A stretch of DNA of 64,000 nucleotides from Ptiloglossa arizonensis (lineage: Eukaryota > Arthropoda > Insecta > Hymenoptera > Colletidae), in assembly GCF_051014685.1 (NCBI RefSeq), contig NW_027478973.1, positions 186,001-250,000 of the forward strand. The letters run 5' to 3'. Position 1 is the first letter of the stretch. Every line of letters starts with the position of its first letter. Below are positions 40,301-52,400 of the stretch, one piece after another. The position numbers and the translations under genes are program-made. The notes under the pieces are model-generated. The model was not told where the DNA came from, did no database searches, and worked only from the letters and a program-made list of their open reading frames with translations.

Positions 40301-43300
40301 ATGTGAATTTTTCCCTAGTCCATTCTGGTTAAGCGTTTGGAGCAGTAGAAGGGCGAAAAATTTGTTGTCTCCTCAACCATTTCTTAGCTTCAAACTCCCA
40401 TATCTCGCGAACGGATTGACGTAACCCAAAATTTCCTATTGCGTCTGAAAGTAGAAACTCGCCCGATTACAACGGTATGTGTATTTTTTCCCTAGGCCAT
40501 TCTGGTTAAGCGTTTGGAGCAGCAGAATTGCGAAAAATTTTTTGCCTTCTCAACCATTTCTTGGCTTCAAAGTCTCATATCTCGCGAACAGATTGACCTA
40601 ACACAAAAATTCCTATTGCATCTGATAGTAGAAACTCGCCCGATTACAACGGTATGTGTATTTTTTCCCTAGGCCATTCTGGTTAAGCGTTTGGAGCAGC
40701 AGAATTGCGAAAAATTTTTTGCCTTCTCTACCATTTCTTGGCTTCAAACTCCCATATCTCGCGAACGGCTTGATCTAACCCAAAAATTCCTATTGCATCT
40801 GAAAGTAGAAACTCGCCCGATTACAACGGTATGTGTATTTTTTCCCTAGGCCCTTCTGGTTAAGCGTTTGGAGCAGCAGAATTGCGAAAAATTTTTTGCC
40901 TTCTCAACCATTTCTTGGCTTCAAACTCCCATATCTCGCGAACGGATTGACCTAACCCAAAAATTCCTATTGCATCTGAAAGTAGAAACTCGCCCGATTA
41001 CAACGGTATGTGTATTTTTTCCGTAGGCCATTCTGGTTAAGCGTTTGGAGCAGCAGAAGTGCGAAAAATTTGTTGTCTGCTCAACCATTTCTTAACTTCA
41101 AAGTCCCATATCTCGCGAACGGATTGACCTAACCCAAAAATTCCTATTGCATCTGATAGTAGAAACTCGCCCGATTACAACGGTATGTGTATTTTTTCCC
41201 TAGGCCATTCTGGTTAAGCGTTTGGAGCGGCAGAATTGCGAAAAATTTTTTGCCTTCTCTACCATTTCTTGGCTTCAAACTCCCATATCTCGCGAACGGC
41301 TTGACCTAACCCAAAAATTCCTATTGCATCTGAAAGTAGAGACTCGCCCGATTACAACGGTATGTGTATTTTTTTCCTAGGCCATTCTGGTTAAGCATTT
41401 GGAGCAGCAGAATTGCGAAAAATTTTTTGCCTTCTCAACCATTTCTTGGCTTCAAACTCCCATATCTCGCGAACGGATTGACCTAACCCAAAAATTCCTG
41501 TTGCGTCTGAAAGTAGAAACTCGCCCGATTACAACGCTATGTGTATTTTTTCCCTAGGCCATTCTGGTTACGCGTTTGGAGCAGCAGAAGTGCGAAGAAT
41601 TTGTTGTCTTCTCAACCATTTCTTAGCTTCAAACTCCCATATCTCGCGAACGGATTGACCAATCCCAGAAGTTCCTGCTGCGTCTGAAAGTAGGAAGTCG
41701 CCCGATTACAACGATATGCGTATTTTTTCCCTAGGGCATTCTGGTTAAGCGCTTGGAGCAGCAGAATTGCGAAAAATTTTTTGCCTTCTCAACCATTTCT
41801 TGGCTTCAAACTCCCATATCTCGCGAACGGATTGACCTAACCCAAAAATTCCTATTGCATCTGAAAGTAGAAACTCGCCCCATTACAACGGTATGTGTAT
41901 TTTTTCCCGAGGCCATTCTGGTTAAGCGTTTGGAGCAGCAGAAGTGCGAAAAATTTGTTGTCTTCTCAACCATTTCTTAGCTTCAAACTCCCATATCTCG
42001 CGAACGGATTGACGTAACTCAAAAATTCCAGTTTCATCTGAGAGTAGAAACTCGCCCGATTACAACGGTATGTGTATTTTTTCCCTAGGCCATTCTGGTT
42101 AAGCGTGTGGAGCAGCAGAATTGCGAAAAATTTTTTGCCTTCTCAAGCATTTCTTGGTTTCAAACTCCCATATCTCGCGAACGGATTGACCTAACCCAAA
42201 AATTCCTATTGCACCTGAAAGTAGAAACTCGCCCGATTACAACGGTATGTGTATTTTTTCCCTAGGCCACTCTGGTTAAGCGTTTGGAGCAGCAGAATTG
42301 CGAAAAATTTTTTGCCTTCTCCACCATTTCTTGGCTTCAAAGTCCCATATCTCGCGAACGGATTGACCTAACCCAAAAATTCCTATTGCACCTGAAAGTA
42401 GAAACTCGCCCGATTACAACGGTATGTGAATTTTTCCCTAGTCCATTCTGGTTAAGCGTTTGGAGCAGTAGAAGTGCGAAAAATTTGTTGTCTCCTCAAC
42501 CATTTCTTAGCTTCAAACTCCCATATCTCGCGAACGGATTGACGTAACCCAAAATTTCCTATTGCGTCTGAAAGTAGAAACTCGCCCGATTACAACGGTA
42601 TGTGTATTTTTTCCCTAGGCCATTCTGGTTAAGCGTTTGGAGCAGCAGAATTGCGAAAAATTTTTTGCCTTCTCAACCATTTCTTGGCTTCAAAGTCTCA
42701 TATCTCGCGAACAGATTGACCTAACACAAAAATTCCTATTGCATCTGATAGTAGAAACTCGCCCGATTACAACGGTATGTGTATTTTTTCCCTAGGCCAT
42801 TCTGGTTAAGCGTTTGGAGCAGCAGAATTGCGAAAAATTTTTTGCCTTCTCTACCATTTCTTGGCTTCAAACTCCCATATCTCGCGAACGGCTTGATCTA
42901 ACCCAAAAATTCCTATTGCATCTGAAAGTAGAAACTCGCCCGATTACAACGGTATGTGTATTTTTTCCCTAGGCCCTTCTGGTTAAGCGTTTGGAGCAGC
43001 AGAATTGCGAAAAATTTTTTGCCTTCTCAACCATTTCTTGGCTTCAAACTCCCATATCTCGCGAACGGATTGACCTAACCCAAAAATTCCTATTGCATCT
43101 GAAAGTAGAAACTCGCCCGATTACAACGGTATGTGTATTTTTTCCGTAGGCCATTCTGGTTAAGCGTTTGGAGCAGCAGAAGTGCGAAAAATTTGTTGTC
43201 TGCTCAACCATTTCTTAACTTCAAAGTCCCATATCTCGCGAACGGATTGACCTAACCCAAAAATTCCTATTGCATCTGATAGTAGAAACTCGCCCGATTA

Positions 43301-44750
43301 CAACGGTATGTGTATTTTTTCCCTAGGCCATTCTGGTTAAGCGTTTGGAGCGGCAGAATTGCGAAAAATTTTTTGCCTTCTCTACCATTTCTTGGCTTCA
43401 AACTCCCATATCTCGCGAACGGCTTGACCTAACCCAAAAATTCCTATTGCATCTGAAAGTAGAGACTCGCCCGATTACAACGGTATGTGTATTTTTTTCC
43501 TAGGCCATTCTGGTTAAGCATTTGGAGCAGCAGAATTGCGAAAAATTTTTTGCCTTCTCAACCATTTCTTGGCTTCAAACTCCCATATCTCGCGAACGGA
43601 TTGACCTAACCCAAAAATTCCTGTTGCGTCTGAAAGTAGAAACTCGCCCGATTACAACGCTATGTGTATTTTTTCCCTAGGCCATTCTGGTTACGCGTTT
43701 GGAGCAGCAGAAGTGCGAAGAATTTGTTGTCTTCTCAACCATTTCTTAGCTTCAAACTCCCATATCTCGCGAACGGATTGACCAATCCCAGAAGTTCCTG
43801 CTGCGTCTGAAAGTAGGAAGTCGCCCGATTACAACGATATGCGTATTTTTTCCCTAGGGCATTCTGGTTAAGCGCTTGGAGCAGCAGAATTGCGAAAAAT
43901 TTTTTGCCTTCTCAACCATTTCTTGGCTTCAAACTCCCATATCTCGCGAACGGATTGACCTAACCCAAAAATTCCTATTGCATCTGAAAGTAGAAACTCG
44001 CCCCATTACAACGGTATGTGTATTTTTTCCCGAGGCCATTCTGGTTAAGCGTTTGGAGCAGCAGAAGTGCGAAAAATTTGTTGTCTTCTCAACCATTTCT
44101 TAGCTTCAAACTCCCATATCTCGCGAACGGATTGACGTAACTCAGAAATTCCAGTTGCATCTGAGAGTAGAAACTCGCCCGATTACAACGGTATGTATTT
44201 TTTCCCTAGGCCATTCTGGTTAAACGTTTGGAGCAGCAGAATTGCGGAAAATTTTTTGCCTTCTCAACCATTTCTTGTCTTCAAACTCCTATATCTCGCG
44301 AACGGATTGACCTAACCCAAAAATTCCTATTGCATCTGAAAGTAGAAACTCGCCCGATTGCAGCGGTATTTGTATTTTTTCCCTAGGCCGTTCTGGTTAA
44401 GCGTTCGGAGCAGCAGAAGTGCGAAAAATTTGTTTTCTTCTCAACCATTTCTTAGCTTCAAAGTCCCATATCTCGCGAACGGATTGACCGAACCCACAAA
44501 TTCCTGCTACGTCTGAAAGTAGAATCTCGCCCGATTACAACGGTATGCGTATTTTTTCCCTAGGCCATTCTGGTTAAGCGTTTGGAGCAGCAGAAGTGCG
44601 AAAAATTTGTTGTCTTCTCAACCATTTCTTAGCTTCAAACTCCCATATCTCGCGAACGGATTGACGTAACTCAAAAATTCCAGTTTCATCTGAGAGTAGA
44701 AACTCGCCCGATTACAACGGTATGTGTATTTTTTCCCTAGGCCATTCTGG
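37328..44750 (+). repeat. Three large units of 15, 12 and 15 monomers
   Basis: Each unit begins with the GCGTGTGGAG monomer, at 37328, 39980 and 42103, giving spacings of 2,652 and 2,123 bp. Shared private changes include TTGGTTTCAAAC, CTCCACC, the 176-bp marker near 37653, 40305 and 42428, and the CCCATTACAACGG plus CCCGAGGCC monomer near 39231, 41879 and 44002. Unit 2 lacks 529 bp, three monomers including the 175-bp marker. This is explained by exchange between two similar GAAGTGCG...GACGTAACTC monomers. Units 2 and 3 share GGAAGTCGCC (near 41696 and 43818) and TTAAGCATTTGG (41393 and 43514), so they are each other's closest copies. Confidence 0.87.
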
Positions 44751-47270
44751 TTAAGCGTTTGGAGCAGCAGAATTGCGAAAAATTTTTTGCCTTCTCAACC
44801 ATTTCTTGTCTTCAAACTCCCATATCTCGCGAACGGATTGACCTAATCCAAAAATTCCTATTGCATCTGAAAGTAGAAACTCGCCCGATTACAGCGGTAT
44901 TTGTATTTTTTCCCTAGGCCGTTCTGGTTAAGCGTTTGGAGCAGCAGAATTGCGAAAAATGTTTTGCCTTCTCAACCATTTCTTGGCTTCAAAGTCCCAT
45001 ATCTCGCGAACGGATTGACATAACCCAAAAATTCCTATTGCATCTGAAAGTAGAAACTCGCCCGATTACAACGGTATGTGTATTTTTTTCCTACGCCATT
45101 CTGGTTAAGCGTTTGGAGCAGCAGAATTGCGAAAAATTTCTTGCCTTCTCAACCATTTCTGGCTTCAAAGTCCCATATCTCGCGAACGGATTGACATAAC
45201 CCAAAAATCCTATTGCATCTGAAAGTAGAACCTCGCCCGATTACAACGGTATGTGTATATTTTCCCTAGGCCATTCTGGTTAAGCGTGTGGAGCAGCAGA
45301 AGTGCGAAAAATTTGTTGTCTTCTCAAACCATTTCTTAGCTTCAAACACCCATATCTCGCGAACGGATTGACGTAACCCAAAGATTCCTGTTGCATGTGA
45401 AAGTAGAAACTCGCCCGATTACAACGGTATGTGTACTTTTTCCTACGCCATTCTGGTTAAGCGTATGGAGCAGCAGAATTGCGAAAAATTTTTGCCTTCT
45501 CAACCATTTCTTAGCTTCAAAGTCCCATATCTCGCGAACGGATTGACCGAACCCACAAATTCCTGCTACGTCCTGAAAGTAGAATCTCGCCCGATTACAA
45601 CGGTGTGCGTATTTTTCCCTAGGCCGTTCTGGTTAAGCGTTTGGAGCAGCAGAATTGCGAAAAATTTTTTGCCTTCTCAATCATTTCTTGGCTTCAAAGT
45701 CCCATATCTCGCGAACGGATTGACATAACCCAAAAAATTCCTATTGCATCTGAAAGTAGAAACACGCCCGATTACAGCGGTATTTGTATTTTTCCCCTAG
45801 GCCGTTCTGGTTAAGCGTTTGGAGCAGCAGAAATTGCGAAAAATTTTTTGCCTTCTCAATCATTTCTTGGCTTCAAAGTCCCATATCTCGCAGAACGGAT
45901 TGACATAACCCAAAAATTCCTATTGCATCTGAAAGTAGAACCTCGCCCGATTACAACGGTATGTGTATATTTTCCCTAGGCCATTCTGGTTAAGCGTGTG
46001 GAGCAGCAGAAGTGCGAAAAATTTGTTGTCTACTCAACCATTTCTTGGCTTCAAACTCCCTTATCTCGCGAACGGATTGACGTAACTCAAAAATTCCAGT
46101 TGCATCTGAGAGTAGAAACTCGCCCGATTACAACGGTATTTGTATTTTTTCCCTAGGCCGTTCTGGTTAAGCGTTTGGAGCAGCACAATTGCGAAAAATT
46201 TTTTGCCTTCTCAATCATTTCTTGGCTTCAAAGTCCCATATCTCGCGAACGGATTGACATAACCCAAAAATTCCTATTGCATCTGAAAGTAGAAACACGC
46301 CCGATTACAGCGGTATTTGTATTTTTTCCCTAGGCCGTTCTGGTTAAGCGTTTGGAGCAGCAGAATTGCGAAAAATTTTTTGCCTTCTCAATCATTTCTT
46401 GGCTTCAAAGTCCCATATCTCGCGAACGGATTGACATAACCCAAAAATTCCTATTGCATCTGAAAGTAGAACCTCGCCCGATTACAACGGTATGTGTATA
46501 TTTTCCCTAGGCCATTCTGGTTAAGCGTGTGGAGCAGCAGAAGTGCGAAAAATTTGTTGTCTTCTCAACCATTTCTTAGCTTCAAACTCCCATATCTCGC
46601 GAACGGATTGACGTAACCCAAAGATTCCTGTTGCATGTGAAAGTAGAAACTCGCCCGATTACAACGGTATGTGTACTTTTTCCCTACGCCATTCTGGTTA
46701 AGCGTATGGAGCAGCAGAATTGCGAAAAATTTTTTGCCTTCTCAACCATTTCTTAGCTTCAAAGTCCCATATCTCGCGAACGGATTGACCGAACCCACAA
46801 ATTCCTGCTACGTCTGAAAGTAGAATCTCGCCCGATTACAACGGTGTGCGTATTTTTTCCCTAGGCCATTCTGGTTAAGCGATTGGAGCAGCAGAAGTGC
46901 GAAAAATTTGTTGTCTTCTCAACCATTTCTTAGCTTCAAACTCCCATATCTCGCGAACGGATTGACGTAACTCAAAAATTCCGGTTTCATCTGAGAGTAG
47001 AAACTCGCCCGATTACAACGGTATGTGTATTTTCTCCCTAGGCCATTCTGGTTAAGCGTTTGGAGCAGCAGAATTGCGAAAAATTTTTTGCCTTCTCAAC
47101 CATTTCTTGTCTTCAAACTCCCATATCTCGCGAACGGATTGACCTAATCCAAAAATTCCTATTGCATCTGAAAGTAGAAACTCGCCCGATTACAGCGGTA
47201 TTTGTATTTTTTCCCTAGGCCGTTCTGGTTAAGCGTTTGGAGCAGCAGAATTGCGAAAAATGTTTTGCCT
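44751..47270 (+). repeat. Irregular satellite stretch containing an indel-rich patch
   Basis: About 14 monomers. GCGTGTGGAG plus GAAGTGCG monomers occur near 45284, 45994 and 46525. Between roughly 45150 and 45900 the monomers carry many single-base insertions and deletions absent elsewhere, while neighbouring copies of the same variants at 46.15-46.86 kb are in frame and clean. The segments 45.62-45.99 and 46.15-46.52 kb are copies of one another, as are 45.27-45.62 and 46.51-46.86 kb. The clean parts are ordinary satellite. Confidence 0.8.
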
Positions 47271-50200
47271 TCTCAACCATTTCTTGGCTTCAAAGTCCCA
47301 TATCTCGCGAACGGATTGACCAATCCCAGAAGTTCCTGCTGCGTCTGAAAGTAGGAACTCGCCCGATTACAACGATATGCGTATTTTTTCCCTAGGGCAT
47401 TCTGGTTAAGCGCTTGGAGCAGCAGAATTGCGAAAAATTTTTTGCCTTCTCAACCATTTCTTGGCTTCAAACTCCCATATCTCGCGAACGGATTGACCTA
47501 ACCCAAAAATTCCTATTGCATCTGAAAGTAGAAACTCGCCCCATTACAACGGTATGTGTATTTTTTCCCGAGGCCATTCTGGTTAAGCGTTTGGAGCAGC
47601 AGAAGTGCGAAAAATTTGTTGTCTTCTCAACCATTGATTAGCTTCAAACTCCCATATCTCGCGAACGGATTGACGTAACTCAGAAATTCCAGTTGCATCT
47701 GAGAGTAGAAACTCGCCCGATTACAACGGTATGTATTTTTTCCCTAGGCCATTCTGGTTAAGCGTTTGGAGCAGCAGAATTGCGGAAAATTTTTTGCCTT
47801 CTCAACCATTTCTTGTCTTCAAACTCCCATATCTCCCGAACGGATTGACCTAACCCAAAAATTCCTATTGCATCTGAAAGTAGAAACTCGCCCGATTACA
47901 GCGGTATTTGTATTTTTTCCCTAGGCCGTTCTGGTTAAGCGTTTGGAGCAGCAGAAGTGCGAAAAATTTGTTTTCTTCTCAACCATTTCTTAGCTTCAAA
48001 GTCCCATATCTCGCGAACGGATTGACCGAACCCACAAATTCCTGCTACGTCTGAAAGTAGAATCTCGCCCGATTACAACGGTATGCGTATTTTTTCCCTA
48101 GGCCATTCTGGTTAAGCGTTTGGAGCAGCAGAATTGCGGAAAATTTTTTGCCTTCTCAACCATTTCTTGTCTTCAAACTCCCATATCTCGCGAACGGATT
48201 GACCTAACCCAAAAATTCCTATTGCATCTGAAAGTAGAAACTCGCCCGATTACAGCGGTATTTGTATTTTTTCCCTAGGCCGTTCTGGTTAAGCGTTTGG
48301 AGCAGCAGAAGTGCGAAAAATTTGTTTTCTTCTCAACCATTTCTTAGCTTCAAAGTCCCATATCTCGCGAACGGATTGACCGAACCCACAAATTCCTGCT
48401 ACGTCTGAAAGTAGAATCTCGCCCGATTACAACGGTATGCGTATTTTTTCCCTAGGCCATTCTGGTTAAGCGTTTGGAGCAGCAGAAGTGCGAAAAATTT
48501 GTTGTCTTCTCAACCATTTCTTAGCTTCAAACTCCCATATCTCGCGAACGGATTGACGTAACTCAAAAATTCCAGTTTCATCTGAGAGTAGAAACTCGCC
48601 CGATTACAACGGTATGTGTATTTTCTCCCTAGGCCATTCTGGTTAAGCGTTTGGAGCAGCAGAATTGCGAAAAATTTTTTGCCTTCTCAACCATTTCTTG
48701 TCTTCAAACTCCCATATCTCGCGAACGGATTGACCTAATCCAAAAATTCCTATTGCATCTGAAAGTAGAAACTCGCCCGATTACAGCGGTATTTGTATTT
48801 TTTCCCTAGGCCGTTCTGGTTAAGCGCTTGGAGCAGCAGAATTGCGAAAAATTTTTTGCCTTCTCAACCATTTCTTGGCTTCAAACTCCCATATCTCGCG
48901 AACGGATTGACCTAACCCAAAAATTCCTATTGCATCTGAAAGTAGAAACTCGCCCCATTACAACGGTATGTGTATTTTTTCCCGAGGCCATTCTGGTTAA
49001 GCGTTTGGAGCAGCAGAATTGCGAAAAATTTGTTGTCTTCTCAACCATTGATTAGCTTCAAACTCCCATATCTCGCGAACGGATTGACGTAACTCAGAAA
49101 TTCCAGTTGCATCTGAGAGTAGAAACTCGCCCGATTACAACGGTATGTATTTTTTCCCTAGGCCATTCTGGTTAAGCGTTTGGAGCAGCAGAATTGCGGA
49201 AAATTTTTTGCCTTCTCAACCATTTCTTGTCTTCAAACTCCCATATCTCGCGAACGGATTGACCTAACCCAAAAATTCCTATTGCATCTGAAAGTAGAAA
49301 CTCGCCCGATTACAGCGGTATTTGTATTTTTTCCCTAGGCCGTTCTGGTTAAGCGTTTGGAGCAGCAGAAGTGCGAAAAATTTGTTTTCTTCTCAACCAT
49401 TTCTTAGCTTCAAAGTCCCATATCTCGCGAACGGATTGACCGAACCCACAAATTCCTGCTACGTCTGAAAGTAGAATCTCGCCCGATTACAACGGTATGC
49501 GTATTTTTTCCCTAGGCCATTCTGGTTAAGCGTTTGGAGCAGCAGAAGTGCGAAAAATTTGTTGTCTTCTCAACCATTTCTTAGCTTCAAACTCCCATAT
49601 CTCGAGAACGGATTGACGTAACTCAAAAATTCCAGTTTCATCTGAGAGTAGAAACTCGCCCGATTACAACGGTATGTGTATTTTCTCCCTAGGCCATTCT
49701 GGTTAAGCGTTTGGAGCAGCAGAATTGCGAAAAATTTTTTGCCTTCTCAACCATTTCTTGTCTTCAAACTCCCATATCTCGCGAACGGATTGACCTAATC
49801 CAAAAATTCCTATTGCATCTGAAAGTAGAAACTCGCCCGATTACAGCGGTATTTGTATTTTTTCCCTAGGCCGTTCTGGTTAAGCGTTTGGAGCAGCAGA
49901 ATTGCGAAAAATGTTTTGCCTTCTCAACCATTTCTTGGCTTCAAAGTCCCATATCTCGCGAACGGATTGACCTAACCCAAAAATTCCTATTGCGTCTGAA
50001 AGTAGAAACTCGCCCCATTACAACGGTATGTGTATTTTTTCCCGAGGCCATTCTGGTTAAGCGTTTGGAGCAGCAGAAGTGCGAAAAATTTGTTGTCTTC
50101 TCAACCATTGATTAGCTTCAAACTCCCATATCTCGCGAACGGATTGACGTAACTCAGAAATTCCAGTTGCATCTGAGAGTAGAAACTCGCCCGATTACAA

Positions 50201-52400
50201 CGGTATGTATTTTTTCCCTAGGCCATTCTGGTTAAGCGTTTGGAGCAGCAGAATTGCGAAAAATTTTTTGCCTTCTCAACCATTTCTTGTCTTCAAACTC
50301 CCATATCTCGCGAACGGATTGACCTAATCCAAAAATTCCTATTGCATCTGAAAGTAGAAACTCGCCCGATTACAGCGGTATTTGTATTTTTTCCCTAGGC
50401 CGTTCTGGTTAAGCGTTTGGAGCAGCAGAATTGCGAAAAATTTTTTGCCTTCTCAACCATTTCTTGTCTTCAAACTCCCATATCTCGCGAACGGATTGAC
50501 CTAATCCAAAAATTCGTATTGCATCTGAAAGTAGGAACTCGCCCGATTACAACGATATGCGTATTTTTTCCCTAGGGCATTCTGGTTAAGCGCTTGGAGC
50601 AGCAGAATTGCGAAAAATTTTTTGCCTTCTCAACCATTTCTTGGCTTCAAACTCCCATATCTCGCGAACGGATTGACCTAACCCAAAAATTCCTATTGCA
50701 TCTGAAAGTAGAAACTCGCCCCATTACAACGGTATGTGTATTTTTTCCCGAGGCCATTCTGGTTAAGCGTTTGGAGCAGCAGAAGTGCGAAAAATTTGTT
50801 GTCTTCTCAACCATTGATTAGCTTCAAACTCCCATATCTCGCGAACGGATTGACGTAACTCAGAAATTCCAGTTGCATCTGAGAGTAGAAACTCGCCCGA
50901 TTACAACGGTATGTATTTTTTCCCTAGGCCATTCTGGTTAAGCGTTTGGAGCAGCAGAATTGCGGAAAATTTTTTGCCTTCTCAACCATTTCTTGTCTTC
51001 AAACTCCCATATCTCGCGAACGGATTGACCTAACCCAAAAATTCGTATTGCATCTGAAAGTAGAAACTCGCCCGATTACAGCGGTATTTGTATTTTTTCC
51101 CTAGGCCGTTCTGGTTAAGCGTTTGGAGCAGCAGAAGTGCGAAAAATTTGTTTTCTTCTCAACCATTTCTTAGCTTCAAAGTCCCATATCTCGCGAACGG
51201 ATTGACCGAACCCACAAATTCCTGCTACGTCTGAAAGTAGAATCTCGCCCGATTACAACGGTATGCGTATTTTTTCCCTAGGCCATTCTGGTTAAGCGTT
51301 TGGAGCAGCAGAAGTGCGAAAAATTTGTTGTCTTCTCAACCATTTCTTAGCTTCAAACTCCCATATCTCGCGAACGGATTGACGTAACTCAAAAATTCCA
51401 GTTTCATCTGAGAGTAGAAACTCGCCCGATTACAACGGTATGTGTATTTTCTCCCTAGGCCATTCTGGATAAGCGTTTGGAGCAGCAGAATTGCGAAAAA
51501 TTTTTTGCCTTCTCAACCATTTCTTGTCTTCAAACTCCCATATCTCGCGAACGGATTGACCTAATCCAAAAATTCCTATTGCATCTGAAAGTAGAAACTC
51601 GCCCGATTACAGCGGTATTTGTATTTTTTCCCCAGGCCGTTCTGGTTAAGCGTTTGGAGCAGCAGAATTGCGAAAAATGTTTTGCCTTCTCAACCATTTC
51701 TTGGCTTCAAAGTCCCATATCTCGCGAACGGATTGACATAACCCAAAAATTCCTATTGCATCTGAAAGTAGAAACTCGCCCGATTACAACGGTATGTGTA
51801 TTTTTTCCCTACGCCATTCTGGTTAAGCGTTTGGAGCAGCAGAATTGCGAAAAATTTCTTGCCTTCTCAACCATTTCTTGGCTTCAAACTCCCATATCTC
51901 GCGAACGGATTGACATAACCCAAAAATTCCTGTTGCGTCTGAAAGTAGAAACTCGCCCGATTACAACGCTATGTGTATTTTTTCCCTAGGCCATTCTGGA
52001 TAAGCGTTTGGAGCAGCAGAATTGCGAAAAATTTTTTGCCTTCTCAACCATTTCTTGGCTTCAAACTCCCATATCTCGCGAACGGATTGACCTAACCCGA
52101 AAATTCCTATGGCATCTGAAAGTAGAAACTCGCCCGATTACAACGGTATGTGTATTTTTTCCCTACGCCATTCTGGTTAAGCGTTTGGAGCAGCAGAATT
52201 GCGAAAAATTTCTTGCCTTCTCAACCATTTCTTGGCTTCAAACTCCCATATCTCGCGAACGGATTGACCTAACCCAAAAATTCCTATTGCATCTGAAAGT
52301 AGAAACTCGCCCCATTACAACGGTATGTGTATTTTTTCCCGAGGCCATTCTGGTTAAGCGTTTGGAGCAGCAGAAGTGCGAAAAATTTGTTGTCTTCTCA
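47271..52400 (+). repeat. Nested ladder of units spaced 8, 6 and 4 monomers
   Basis: The CCCATTACAACGG plus CCCGAGGCC monomer recurs at 47540, 48954, 50014, 50720 and 52311. Spacings are 1,414, 1,060, 706 and 1,591 bp. The first three are 8, 6 and 4 monomers less the two bases missing from the 175-bp marker (GGTATGTATTTTTTCC near 47731, 49144, 50204 and 50911). A private allele, CCATTGATTAGC (47631, 49045, 50105, 50811), occurs only in this ladder, which shows that the four units are a local amplification. The fifth copy at 52.3 kb lacks it. Confidence 0.87.

Noticed and set aside
45429..45728. 99-codon open frame differing from the usual satellite frame
   Set aside because: It arises from one-base indels in the suspect 45.15-45.9 kb patch and joins two satellite frames.
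51477..51989. 170-codon open frame, and many similar 75-135-codon frames along the + strand
   Set aside because: They follow the 177-bp monomer exactly, begin mostly at TTG inside GCGTTTGG, end at the CCCTAG of the next monomer, and recur with the satellite. No ribosome site, promoter or known domain accompanies them.
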